Assembly: GCF_003573695.1 (NCBI RefSeq)
Contig: NC_039363.1
Span: 167,230,747 to 167,294,746 of the forward strand
Direction: 5' to 3'
DNA from: Papaver somniferum
Taxonomy: Eukaryota; Streptophyta; Magnoliopsida; Ranunculales; Papaveraceae
Length of the DNA: 64,000 nucleotides
The position numbers and the translations under genes were made by a program. A model generated the notes under the pieces. The model had not been told where the DNA came from. It saw only the letters and a program-made list of their open reading frames with translations, and searched no databases. Positions 40,807 to 51,650 of the stretch are shown in pieces. How positions within the stretch are numbered: position 1 is the first letter of the stretch; every line of letters begins with the position of its first letter.

Positions 40807-41931
40807 GTGCTGTTTGGTATGTGGAATGAGGAGAAGGATAAAACTAAGATTTTACTGTTGCGCCAGCCAGCCGAGTTAATTTTGTTATTCGCTGCTGATA
40901 AGGGATTGTTGGCCGATTCCTTGGAAAGTCAGTGTGATCGGCTGCGGCTTCAAATCAGAGATCTGCACGTTGATCGTAAGCGACTTTTGAAGGAAAGGGA
41001 TGTCACCGAGCAAGTGAGGTCTCGAAGATTCGACCAAGAACTTGTTTGTTTGCAGCTGACTCGGCGTCTGAATCTGAGTCAACCCCTGACTCGGACCGAG
41101 TCAGCAGTCAGACCGTTTGTTTTTCATTTTGAGTCAGATCTGACTCGACTTCTGACTCAGACATAACCCCTGACTCGGACTCATTTGAGTCAGGTAACAA
41201 AATACCCCTGACTCATGGGACCAAACCACTGACTCACTTATTTCCGAGTCAGATGAGTCAGATCTCACTCAAAACAAACATATCGACTCAGATCCAGATG
41301 AGTCAGGTGATTTCACTCAGATCCAGATGATTCAGATCCAGACGACTCAGATGAGTCAGGAGTAAACAAACATGGTGCAAGTGTCTCAGGAGTTGGAATG
41401 GACTCAAGCTCAGTTGTCAGGTCTTCAGTTAGCTCACAATCGACAGAAGGCTAGTTGGAGTGATCATAAAAAGTATTTCCCCACCAATGAGTTTAACGAG
41501 CAGAACTATAATGAATTAACTTGGAAGATTTCTGTTCTTGAAAGTAGCCTGCTCAAGTCCGAGGATACCCTTAAAGTAGTTTTGCCTTTATTTGAAGGTG
41601 TTTATGCGTACATTATGCTGCCCCGGTGTTACTCGTGATATTGTCGTAGTGCTGATCTGTTTTCTTTATATTTGCAGTCGAGCAAGGAAAGGTGTATTCT
41701 TCGGAGAAGGAGACTGCTCAGCTAAAGACGAATGAGATGCAATTGCTGGAGAAAGTGGCTACTGCTGAGGCTGCTTCGACTCAATTGACCCTTCAACTTG
41801 CTGCGGAGAGGGAGAGGTATAATAACGAGCTCGCGGCGAAAGTGAAGGATGGCGTGAAGGCATTTATCGAGAACCGGGCCGATCTTGCGGCTAAGAAGGG
41901 GAGCTCGGGGTCGATTCCACCGAACGAGTGA
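40807..41931 (+). pseudogene. Antisense coiled-coil ORF of the gypsy element, interrupted
   Basis: Three stretches read as one protein: 40807-41055 (heptad-like LESQCDRLRLQIRDLHVDRK), 41372-41600 (SQELEWTQAQLSGLQLAHNR ... NELTWKISVLESSLLKSED), and 41677-41931 (EKETAQLKTNEMQLLEKVAT ... PPNE then stop). A GT-AG intron at about 41600-41676 joins the last two, and a GACTC-rich insertion (41044-41371) splits the first two. The composition is Glu/Lys/Leu/Gln with alpha-helical coiled coil over nearly all of it. No catalytic motif. The extra ORFs of Tat elements are often of this kind; function is not established. Confidence 0.6.
41044..41371. mobile_element. 328-bp MITE-like insert packed with TGAGTCA/TGACTC motifs
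   Basis: The ends are GTTTGTTTGCAGCTGACTC (left) and, on the other strand, GTTTGTTTACTCCTGACTC (right), an imperfect inverted repeat. It interrupts the coiled-coil ORF. About 18 GAGTC/GACTC cores occur in about 310 bp. No target-site duplication is evident, and no ORF of its own. Confidence 0.6.
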
Positions 41932-42116
41932 TTGGACCTTTTGTAGTGCTGCGTCACTGTTGTGCCTTTTGTATTGGGCTGTAATCCGTTTGAACACCTA
42001 CATTTTCTTTGCAACTTTCTTTGATGGGGTGGTGCGTCACCAATCGGTTGTTTCATTATTTTCTGACATTTTCGTTTATGTGGATCATGCTTCATCGTTT
42101 GTTTGTGATAAACTTA

Positions 42117-42563
42117 CAGGGTGTTAGTCCTCAAGGGAGTTGGGGGAGTTGGGTATAGTTGTGTTTTTTCCCGTTAGTCGTGAGGGAGTTCGAGGGAGTC
42201 TCTTAAAATCCCCGTTAGTCGTGGGAGAGTTTAGAAGAGTCTTCCCAACTCCCTAGAAAACCCCGTTAGTCGTGGGGGAGTTTGAAAGAAACTCTTAAAC
42301 TCCCTGTTAGTGGTAAAAATTAGAATGATAGGGAGTTTGTTTTTTTTTAGGGAGTTCTGGGGAGTTCTAGGGAGTTTATAGTGTATTTTTGCCTCACTCC
42401 AAATCTCTCAAAAAAGTAGAGATTTTGGGAGAGTCTCTCAAACTACCTACACTCAACACACCAAACTCTCTCAAACTCTCAATACTTTCTTACACTCCCT
42501 CAAAATCCCCAAGATTCAAAATACATTAAACTCCCTCCAACTCACTCGTGGACTAACCCCCTG
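42117..42563. mobile_element. 447-bp Tourist-like MITE (PIF/Harbinger type)
   Basis: A 3-bp TTA duplication (42114-42116, 42564-42566) flanks it. The inverted ends are CAGGGTGTTAGTCC and CAGGGGGTTAGTCC, with similarity continuing into GAGTTGG. The interior repeats the end-like motif GTTAGTCGTG + GGGAGTT three to four times (near 42172, 42222, 42268) on one side and has the complementary CTCCCT-rich sequence on the other, so it could fold into a long hairpin. No ORF. Confidence 0.75.
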
Positions 42564-42895
42564 TTAGTGTTTTCCTGCATAAACAAGTTCAATTAGTTAT
42601 TGTAAAAGCCATTTCTGTCTAACACACTCAACAGGGAGGGCCATCGGGACCAATACCATGTCCCGATTGAGGTATCTCATCACTGTCACTTAGGATCAGA
42701 AGAAGGGTATGTGGTCAGTCCTAGGTTCTATATCGCGAGGATCCCAGATTAGCCATCGACCGCCTAACCTGGGAAAGTGATCTCGGTCACTTGCGATGGG
42801 GGTAATCTTTCTAGTGTCAGTAGATTACCTGGTAGACAAGGACTCGTTCCTTGACACCCTGTAGTACCTGGTTTCCAACCACCAGAACTCTTAGA

Positions 42896-43128
42896 CTATC
42901 TCGGCACTTGCACACTGTCACTGCCCCGAGTTCAAATAGTCCGTCGTGTGTAAGCCACCTCGGAACTTTCCCATTGCCATTGCCCCGAGTTCAAATGACC
43001 ATTCGAGTGTAAGTCACCTCGGCACTTGCCTACTGCCATTGCCCCAAGTTCAAATGACCATTCGAGTGTAAGTCACCTCGGCCCTTGCCCACTGCCATTG
43101 CCCCGAGTTCAAATGACCATTAGTCGCT
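42896..43128. repeat. 59-bp tandem repeat, four copies
   Basis: Units begin near 42896, 42956, 43015 and 43074, each with CACCTCGGCACTTGCC-like, TGCCATTGCCCCGAGTTC and AAATGACCATTCGAGTGTAA-like blocks. The middle copies are the most alike. The region lies in the untranslated part of the gypsy element. Confidence 0.8.
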
Positions 43129-43149
43129 GATGTCATATTCCCTACCCCT

Positions 43150-44587
43150 CGTGGATGTTAAAGAAATTAAATGACAAAGTATCATACCTGCTTAGGCACC
43201 CCTCATGGGTGGTACGATTTCAGGTGTCGGGCATTTCATGCGCGCGCTTCTGGAGTTCCGTCAGGTTTCAGTATTTTATATGTCCTTCTCCAACCTTCGA
43301 TACGATGGTATATGGTCCGCTCCATCGCGCTCGTAGCTGGGTAGCTCCTTCATCACCAGCTGCCCTGGCTGAAATTCCCGCGGGCGAGCCCGTTTGTTGT
43401 ACTCGCGTTGCAGTCGCCTCTGGTAGTTTTCCATTTTCTATAGAGCTATCTCTCTAGTTTCTTCCAAATCGTCGAGCTTGTTTAGAATTAAGTCGGCCGA
43501 GATGTTTCGCCTCCAGGCTTCAGTCCTTATGGTTGGTATCATTGCCTATGTTGGGAGGATGGCTTCCGTTCCATAGGTGAGCATGAAAGGTGACATACCT
43601 GTTGCTTCCCTTCGAGTAGTTCTTTAAGCCCACAAGACATTCTAAATCTCTTCACACCATTCACCATACTCTCCATCCAACTTCTTTTTCAGGTTCTCTG
43701 CTATTGTCTTGTTTGTGATCTCGGCTTGCCCATTACTCTACGGGTAAATAGGCGTGGCCTTGCTCTTTCGAATATTGTAAGTGTTGAACATGAGGTCAAT
43801 GTTCTTCCCTTGGAGCTGTTTCCTGTTATCCGAGACTATTGCTGCTGGAACGCCAAAGGGACAAATAATGTGCTCCCAAATGAACCTGAATACATATTTA
43901 TCTCGGATATGCCTCAGGGGTGCTGCCTCTACCCATATGGTGAAGTAGTCAGTGGCCACGATCAGATACTTTCTCTACCCCGACCCGACATGTATCGGGC
44001 CGACAATGTCAATGCCCCATTTGGCGAAGGGCCATGGACTTACCACAGAGTTTAGTGATACTGCTGGTGCATGAATCTTTTTAACAAATTTTTGGCACTC
44101 GTCACAAATTAGGGCCATATGCTTTGCATCCTCATTCATGTATGGCCAGAAATAACCCATAGTCTTGGCTCGGGCCGCCAAACTTTTTCTCGAGCTATGG
44201 TTGCCTGCCGCCCCATAGTGTAACTCATTCAAAATTGTGTGCCCTTCTTCTTTGCTCAGACATCTTACGAGTGGTCCCAAATAGGACTTTCTATACAGGA
44301 TACCATCTCGTAATTCATATGCCGCCGCCTTACTCTTGATCTTGTTGATCTTGGGTTGCCCCTTGGGTAGTTCTCCTATCTCCAAGTATTGATGGATGGG
44401 CTTTCGCCAGTCGCCCGCTTCATACTTATCGGCCGTGGTGACTGCTACATATGCCTTCGTTTCTGCTTTGTCGGGTACGGATGGCAATAAGACCCTCATG
44501 AATCATATGCCTTCAATACTCGGGTCTGTCAACATTGAGGCGATGTAGGCCAAAGCGTCCGAATGTCGGTTATCTTTTTTGCATATG
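43150..44587 (-). pseudogene. Ty3/gypsy pol 3' part: RNase H tail and integrase, broken
   Basis: Reading from 44587 down: RNase H end (KKDNRHSDALAYIASMLTD), then the integrase zinc-binding part (LHYGAAGNHSSRKSL ... YFWPYMNEDAKHM ... ICDECQKF), the start of the core (SPWPFAKWGIDIVGP), and in another frame the core continuation (ATDYFTIWVEAAPL ... IICPFGVPAAIVSDN). Lower down, 43640-43150 keeps TEAWRR-, LQREYNKRARPREFQPG- and KVGEGHIKY-like integrase C-terminal pieces across frame changes. The SPWPFAxWGID signature is typical of the Tat/Athila branch. At least two frameshifts and stops make it non-functional. Confidence 0.85.
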
Positions 44588-46333
44588 TGAACAGGAACCA
44601 ATCGATAACCCAGACTTATATTCCCGAAGAACTGCAGCCTAGAATTATCAATAACCTCACAATAATCTAAATCATATGATGGCGAAACTAGATATTTCGG
44701 AATCACAAACGATGAGACGAAGATGTTTGTGAGTTCTTTTATCTTGCCTATCATAGATATAATTTCAAGCCAATCTTACGATTGTACTCTTACGATAGAA
44801 ACGACAAGATCATATCATTAAACTACAAGAGCAGTAGTTCGGTCTGGCTTCACAATCCCAATGAAGTATTTTAGTCGTTAACCTACAGGGTCTCGAGAAG
44901 AAACCTAAGGTTAAAGGAGAATCGACTCTAGCTTAAAACAACTAGTATCACACAGGAGGTGTGGGGATTAGGTTTCCCAGTTGATAGAGTTCTCCTTTAT
45001 ATAGTTTTCAAATCAGGGTTTGCAATCAATATTATCTTAGTAACAAAGCATTCAATATTCACCGTTATATGAAATCCTGATTAGATTCAAGCTAATATCT
45101 TTCAATCGTTAGATCGAATCTTAGCTTGTTACACACAAATGAAATGTATTTCATTTAGGTTTGGGTAACCATACCTAAACGTGTACACTTAGTTGGTTCA
45201 ACAATAGTTAACCAATGGTTAGCCATATGGGCACTTTTATATCAACCGTATTCATCTTTATCACAACTAGTTCAAATGACTTCAAAAGAACTAATTGGAG
45301 AGTTGTTCAATTGCTTAGGTCTTTATGAATAGACATAATTGAAACAAAAACGGTTTGATTCATTTGAATCAATTCATGAACAATATAGCCACGGTTTGCA
45401 AAGATTGCATTCCTTATAATTTATTTGTTTAAATTCATGAACTACCGATTTGAGAAAATAACCAGCTCAAGTATGCGTACGGGTATGCGTACTTAAGCAA
45501 CCGGATTTGAGTTGGTTTTGGTTTCCACACTCAGCAGAAATTTCGGGTAGAAAATTTCCGCCAGTATGCGTACGGGTACAGATACTTTAGGTGACTGGTT
45601 TAAGAGTTTGTAAACTCCAAACTCAGCAGAAATTCACGGACGTGAACTTCCGCCAGTATGCGTACGGGTACGCATACTTAACCTGTCTCCTTCACCAATT
45701 CCGTATGCACACATATGCATACACTTGGTTCCCGGTTTATGGATTTATACACTAATGTGCGAACACACTATATATGCTTATATCCAAAGGTGGTTACATA
45801 ATCTCAACTCTTCATTTCAATCATTGAAACATTTTTAGAGGATGTTATATAGTTGTTATTCACAAACTATTTTTCATCAAAGCGATTTTCAAGATATTGA
45901 AATGTTATCATGACATTCGTCACGAGTAAAGATGAAAATGGTTAAAGCGAAAGCTTACCAACACATATTTCGAGAAATAGATAGGCGAGATAAACTCGGC
46001 TCGAAATAGGAAATATGTATAACTGAAAACTGTATACTTGTACGACTTTTGTCTCAAGAGTAGGAGATAGAGTAGATAGACTTTTGAGTGATAGATAAGT
46101 TTAAGTCTCCACATACCTTTTAGTCGGATGAATTTCCACTGGTTCCTTGAGTAGTTATTCGTCTTCGTAAAATGATCGTCGTGGAGTCTGAAGTTCAACT
46201 ACACTTAACTATCCTAGTCCGAGACTTAGCCATAAGTAGACTAGAAATCAAGACATATAGTTTTGACAACTTAATTTGACAAACAAGCTTGAGATAGCAG
46301 TGCTTGCGAGTTCGACCGAGAAGTTCTCTAACA
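44588..46333 (-). repeat. Truncated copia-like LTR (same family as elements 1, A and B)
   Basis: The minus strand starts TGTTAGAGAACTTCTC at 46333 and follows the family LTR to 44588, where it breaks inside the block usually reading GGTGAACATGAACCAATTG; the last ~700 bp are missing. It contains GTATGCGTAC/GTACGCATAC palindromes at about 45472-45495, 45570-45595 and 45656-45679. The junction is directly with the gypsy RNase H fragment. Confidence 0.85.
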
Positions 46334-46339
46334 TTAGTA

Positions 46340-46652
46340 TTCTCTAACTGGAAGTGAAGAGTGATTCAACATATGTTATCCAACTTTATAATGAAGAAAC
46401 CAAACCTACTTGGAGCTTGATATGGAACATATGCAAGAGATTAGTCATCTGAAGAGTCTGATTGAATACATCAGTTTCAAACACAGCTAAAGAGAAGCTA
46501 ACTACGTGGCAGATCGTCTTGCCAAAGTTGGAGTTAAAATTTTTGTTGATGATACTTGGACCGATGAGTTTCCTGACTTAGTTACTGAAGTTAATAATCA
46601 AGATATTAGGCGCATTGAGAGGCTTCGTTTAGTTAAGGACATCTTGTTGTAG
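46340..46652 (+). pseudogene. RNase H (RVT_3-like) fragment, copy 1
   Basis: Fragments of plant LINE-type RNase H: SDSTYVIQLYNEETKPTWSL near 46350-46410, and IEYISFKHS, stop, REANYVADRLAKVG near 46463-46530, matching the FKHVxREANxVADxLAK end block. The tail VDDTWTDEFPDLVTE follows, ending KDILL at 46652. There are stops and a frame change. Confidence 0.6.
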
Positions 46653-48818
46653 TTTTCCTAGCCCGGTGCTAGCTTATCAAAATAATATAAAATAAAATTG
46701 AATGCTTCAGATATTTTTGGAGTCTAGTGTCCAAAAGTTGAATAGCTTGGAGACTTAAAGAATATGTATAAATCTAATTTCAATATTGTGGAAATATTGG
46801 GAGTCTAAAATATCTAAATAAATCTCAATCAAGTACAACCCTGTAAAGATCTATCTGTGAGCTTTAAAAATATGAATGTGACATCAATTTCTTTGTTATT
46901 TTTTTAAAACTTTATGGAGTTACAGTTTTTTGTATCACCTTTAATGAATATGGTATTTTTATGGAACCTAATATCATGATTTATATGGGGATACCACGAC
47001 TAGTAGAGAGATATTATTTAAGTAATTTGATAAATATGATACATGATTATTTATTTGTCGTATACGTAATGATATTTGTCCTGTTAAAACCGGTATCTCA
47101 CTATAAATCGTGCCTAATTTATAATTGGTTTTCCACTGACATTTTACAAAAATACAAAATATTTACAAAACTAATGTAGTAAATTTTGGGAGTGTTACAA
47201 TTGGTTTTACATAACCATTTTATATGATATAATTTACTAAATTGGTTGTATATTTGGTAAATTGTTGATATAAGTCACTATAATTTTTTTTTGGGTGAAA
47301 TCATAATATAAGTTCAAACCACAAAAGCCCAGCCCAGTAAGCGCGTTGATAGAAAATTAGGAAAGATGCATCTTATCTTACTCTTTAATAGCAGCAAGGG
47401 TATGAACAGTGCAAGCAGCTGAAAAATTTGACCAGGGGAGATCGCAACCGTCGGATGGGATGACCACAGAAGACGGACCGTTGGATTCGAAGCAGCTCTC
47501 CGTACGTCGCACATGTCACTTTTATAAATGTTACAAAACAAGTGTAACAGGACTGTTACAACAGTTGTTACTAAAATGTTACAGAAAGTGTTACACAAAC
47601 TGTTTCCGGAACCTACTTGGAGCTTGATATGGCACATATGCAAGAGATTAGTCATCTGAAGAGTCTGATTGAATACATCAGTTTCAAACACAGCTAAAGA
47701 GAAGCTAACTACGTGGCAGATCGTCTTGCCAAAGTTGGAGTTAAATTTTTTGTTGATGATACTTGGACCGATGAGTTTCCTGACTTAGTTACTGAATTTA
47801 TTAATCAAGATATTAGACGCATTGAGAGGCCTCATTTAGTTAAAGACATCTTGTTGTAGTTTTCCTACCCCGGTGCTAGCTTATCAAAATAATATAAAAT
47901 AAAATTGAATGCTTCAGATATTTTTGGAGTCTAGTGTCCAAAAGTTGAATAGTTTGGAGACTTAAAGAATATGTATAAATCTAATTTCAATATTGTGGAA
48001 ATATTGGGAGTCTAAAATATCTAAATAAATCTCAATCAAGTACAACCCTGTAAAAATCTATCTGTGAGCTTTAAAAATATGAATGTGACATCAATTTCTT
48101 TGTTATTTTTTTAAAACTTTATGGAGTTACAGTTTTTTGTATCACCTTTAATGAATATGGTATTTTTATGGAACCAAATATCATGATTTATATGGGGATA
48201 CCACGACTAGTAGAGAGATATTATTTAAGTAATTTGATAAATATGATACATGATTATTTATTTGTCGTATACGTAATGATATTTGTCCTGTTAAAACCGG
48301 TATCCCACTATAAATCGTGCCTAATTTATAATTGGTTTTCCACTGACATTTTACAAAAATACAAAATATTTACAAAACTAATGTAGTAAATTTTGGGAGT
48401 GTTACAATTGGTTGTACATAACCATTTTATATGATATAATTTACTAAATTGGTTGTATATTTGGTAAATTGTTGATATAAGTCACTATAATTTTTTTGGG
48501 TGAAATCATAATATAAGTTCAAACCACAAAAGCCCAGCCCAGTAAGCGCGTTGATAGAAAATTAGGAAAGATGCATCTTATCTTAAGTTACTCTTTAATA
48601 GCAGCAAGGGTATGAACAGTGCAAGCAGCTGAAAAATTTGACCAGGGGAGATCGCAACCGTCGGATGGGATGACCACAGAAGACGGACCGTTGGATTCGA
48701 AGCAGCTCTCCGTACGTCGCACATGTCACTTTTATAAATGTTACAAAACAAGTGTAACAGGACTGTTACAACAGTTGTTACTAAAATGTTACAGAAAGTG
48801 TTACACAAACTGTTTCCG
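46404..48818 (+). repeat. 1.2-kb tandem duplication (two copies)
   Basis: 46404-47610 and 47611-48818 are almost identical, offset by 1207 bp. Differences include a 5-bp insertion (AGTTA-like, near 48585) in copy 2 and a few point changes. The unit begins inside an RNase H fragment (ACCTACTTGG) and ends at CTGTTTCCG. It includes about 300 bp that in copy 2 leads into the promoter of the small gag-like ORF. Near identity implies a recent event. ORFs repeated within it (for example 46961-47179) have no recognisable product. Confidence 0.9.
47611..47859 (+). pseudogene. RNase H fragment, copy 2 (duplicate)
   Basis: A duplicate of the end of copy 1 carried by the tandem duplication. It retains the same stop before REANYVADRLAKVG and ends at the same KDILL stop. 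It lacks the upstream part that precedes 46404. Confidence 0.6.
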
Positions 48819-48979
48819 ACAACAATTGTTGTTGAAACTGTTACAAAATACCCAGCCCTCCTACAATTCCACTGGCGCGCGAAGCGCGCGTGCATGCGAC
48901 TTGTGTATAAGCGTGTTTCCATATTTTGTGTATTCCGCTTCTAACTTCTAAATTTAGAACCCCATCAATCTTCAACTTC

Positions 48980-48987
48980 TATATAAA
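48980..48987 (+). promoter_or_regulatory. TATA box of the small gag-like ORF
   Basis: TATATAAA lies 140 bp before the ATG at 49128 in a short, otherwise non-repetitive stretch. Just upstream, 48875-48889 is a GC-only hairpin (GCGCGC, GAA, GCGCGC), and 48735-48845 repeats TGTTACA/TGTAACA eight or so times. Confidence 0.5.
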
Positions 48988-49127
48988 GCATAGGGGTTAG
49001 TCCAGAAAAGATATTCTTCTTTGTTGAGATTGAGATAGCTAGCTAGGTATTCATCAGAAGCAAAACAAGGGTGCGTCTGAGTTGATCAAGAATAGAATTA
49101 AAGTCTGTGATTTTGTATTTGAGAGCC

Positions 49128-49448
49128 ATGGATGAGTACGATGATGAATTGCTTAACATGGATGAGGATTATGAATGCTTGATGTCCTATGATGAATGGT
49201 TAGACTCAGCAATCTGGAGTGATGAGTTCCCGGAATTCGACGGGTCTGGTTCGAGTTTCTTGGATTGGGCCAATGAAGTCGAATGCATATTCAATGAAAG
49301 AAAGGTAACAGATGATGCAATGAGAGTTGAAATAGGGGTTTCTACCTTCAGATCGTCAGCCTTGTTATGGTGGAAAAATCTTCAAAGACCACAAGAAATT
49401 ACTACTTGGACATGTCTGCTGCAGGAGATGTCCAGAGATTTAGCATAG
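49128..49448 (+). CDS. Small gag-derived protein, 106 aa
   Basis: The start is chosen at the ATG in the good context GCCATGG. An acidic N terminus (MDEYDDELLNMDEDYECLMS) leads into a Retrotrans_gag-like block: FPEFDGSGSSFLDWANEVEC ... VEIGVSTFRSSALLWWKNL, matching the gypsy gag pattern F-x-G-x(n)-W-L-x-x-V-E ... A-x-x-W-W. The protein stops after the first third of a normal gag, with no knuckle, protease or RT behind it. A TATA box upstream (48980) and an AATAAA at 49579 would give a compact transcription unit. It could be a truncated gag remnant or a domesticated gene. The open frame is short, so decay cannot be excluded. Confidence 0.5.
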   Translation: MDEYDDELLNMDEDYECLMSYDEWLDSAIWSDEFPEFDGSGSSFLDWANEVECIFNERKVTDDAMRVEIGVSTFRSSALLWWKNLQRPQEITTWTCLLQEMSRDLA

Positions 49449-50170
49449 ATGCTGCTTATATATATGAATGAAAAGCTATGAAAAATTTGATGTATTTGAT
49501 TACTGGAAGCTGCTGAGGATCACAAAGGTTGTCGAGGCGAAATCAGATTTTTATTTTATTTTTTGTGTTTGAACTTGTAATAAACTATTTGAGTTCAATA
49601 GTTGTTTTTACTGTTTTGTGAAAAATCAGAATTTACAGTTTTGTGTAGAGTGCAATTTTTGTCCATCTGATGTTGTTGAATCAGTTCTGTTGGAGGGTTC
49701 TTCATAGGCAGTTTTGCTTATGGGGATTGCACCATTTCAGACAGATACTTTCAGTTCATAAGACTATGTAAATACACAATGCTGGAAAAAAACGCTTCCA
49801 AATTCTCAGAACTGTCTCTATCAGCTTAAGCTGGAAAAACAAGAATTCTACATGAGTTCCGAGAAACCAAAACCTACTGAATGAATGAAAAACATTGTGA
49901 TGGCTTTTCCAAATTGCTAATCAAGCAAAATTACTAGCCTTAATTTTGTCCGCTTGAGTGCACAAGAAAACTAATCTGAGTTGCAGTTTTTTGCAGTAGG
50001 AATGTACCTATCCTTTTGTGTCAGATTATAATTTTGTGACTTGAAATTGTCTATTGAAAAGAAAAACGGCTAAAAGTTCATCAAAGACTGCAGCTCAAAT
50101 ACGAGATATTAATCTTCCGGTAATTCATCACGAATTTAACTTGCAAGACTAAATCAAAACCAACTCGAAA
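49449..50170. other. Spacer, nothing supported
   Basis: No gene. Contains the AATAAA at 49579-49584. Confidence 0.5.
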
Positions 50171-51650
50171 ACGAATTAGTGTCATTCTTCAGTTTTATCC
50201 TTCTTCACATTCTTCATTTCGGACATAATTATTTCAGCATAAATATCATGGAGATGAATAATCACCCCAGGTTTTTTGCGCTTGAAATCCTCAAGAGCAG
50301 GCCTGCTACAACTATTCTCATCATCTATAAATAAACTCTGAAGCTTGTCACAGCCATTACACAAAGCTTGCAACCCTGAATCACAAAACTTTTTGCACCC
50401 ATACACGTTAAGGAGTTCCAAATCTTTGCAATTACGACCAATAGCTTCCCATCCTTGAAGCTCCACCCCTCCACAATTTGATAGGAACAGTTTTTTTAGC
50501 AAAGGGCAACCTTTTGAAATCATCATAACTGCTTCAGTATTTATGGATCCTTCTCCAACCTCGGCCAATTCATCTTCCCGTGTTAAGAGAGATAAAATTT
50601 CAAGCCCACCGCCACTAACAAGCGCATTAATCCCCTCTGGTGTAAGTTTGCACCCGCCTGCTTCAAGATGGGTTAACGTCTTTGGACACTCAAGAAAACC
50701 TATACCTGTGATACTGCTGCAGGATCCAGTATAAAGTGTACGCAGTTTGTGACAGTTTTGCAAGAGAAAATTTATTCCCGAATCAGTAATTGATCCGCAA
50801 CGTGAGAGGTTAACTGTCTCTATGGATGGACAATATTTTGCGAGGGTTTCTAAACCTCTGTCAGTAATATGAGTAGATGCCAAACTTACATCTACCACAC
50901 GAGGGAACCAAGATAACGTTAAACACAATTCAGCATCTAAATACTCATAGCAATAGTCTAAGGACAAGTCTTGCACTTTGTAACAAAATCGGTGATCTTC
51001 GGGCACCTAGTTAGACACAATTTTTGAAGGTTATGGAATCGAACCATCAACTTAGACAGAACTACAGGGAAGCTTTCATCAAAACTAAGACGTCTTGCAT
51101 ACTTGTGACTATTTCGATACCACAAGTATTTAACATTGTTGTTCTGAATACGAAGCCATTGACGACAAGTCAATCCAAAGGAATTACGATCATGCACAGT
51201 TTTTTTTTGTGATCATCTCTAGTTCCTAGGCACTTGAATATAAGGTTCAGACAGTCACCAGGAAGGTCTGTAATAACAGATGAGGTTCTGCGGATTTTGG
51301 ACGGACGGTCGTCATAATCACCACCATGTCTCTTTCTCGGTGCTTACCAAACCCTTGGTTGTAATCGTCATTGCGTGATTTTATCACCATGGGAAGATTC
51401 TTGTTTTTCCTGTTTACCAAATCAGAATACCATAAGACAATATAAAATCAAAATCAGAGACTCATAATCGCCCCAAAAAAAAAAAAAAATGATTACTCTG
51501 TCTAGTTTCCGTGTGGGGTCTTCTCCCGCAAGAGGGATGGATAGAGATTGCAGAAGCAGGAGGAGTCCAAGGGGTTCTTTTACAAGTTACGAGAAACGGT
51601 TTCTATTCATAGAGTCCTGTTATAGGTGCACGCCCTTTTGGTGCACGATT
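50170..51650 (-). repeat. Duplicated F-box segment, copy 2
   Basis: It matches 39240-40665 across coding and upstream sequence, including the GCAAGAGGGATGGATAGAGA block at 51529 and the TTTTGGTGCACGA block near 51632. Confidence 0.85.
50182..51390 (-). pseudogene. F-box/LRR pseudogene (second copy)
   Basis: The start (MVIKSRNDDYN, ATG at 51390) is followed by a +2-base difference from copy 1 near 51325 and another in an A9 run near 51200. The F-box is therefore out of frame with the rest. NSFGLTCRQWLRIQNNN ... CPKITDFVT reads in one frame to 50958. A deletion of roughly 27-30 bp with a frame change near 51000 then leads into a clean 274-residue LRR part (50182-51006) with LETVNLSRCGSITDSGI-type repeats. 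Unlike copy 1, the C-terminal tail is intact (LCNGCDKLQSLFIDDENSC ... KNVKKDKTEE). The LRR part alone could be expressed from an internal ATG, but no F-box would be attached. Confidence 0.82.

Larger units (their letters stand above)
40666..44587 (-). mobile_element. Decayed Ty3/gypsy element (Tat-like) with antisense ORF
   Basis: Minus-strand remnants of RNase H end and integrase (44587-43150) are followed downstream by a non-coding zone with a 59-bp tandem repeat and then an opposite-strand coiled-coil ORF (40807-41931). Tat-lineage gypsy elements are known to carry extra ORFs, often antisense, between pol and the 3' LTR, and the layout fits. I cannot locate LTRs; the right side is cut by a copia LTR at 44588. 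Two MITE-like insertions lie inside. Confidence 0.7.

Noticed and set aside
46961..47179. A 72-residue ORF that occurs twice (also 48168-48386)
   Set aside because: It is repeated only because the 1.2-kb segment is tandemly duplicated. Composition is that of translated AT-rich non-coding DNA.
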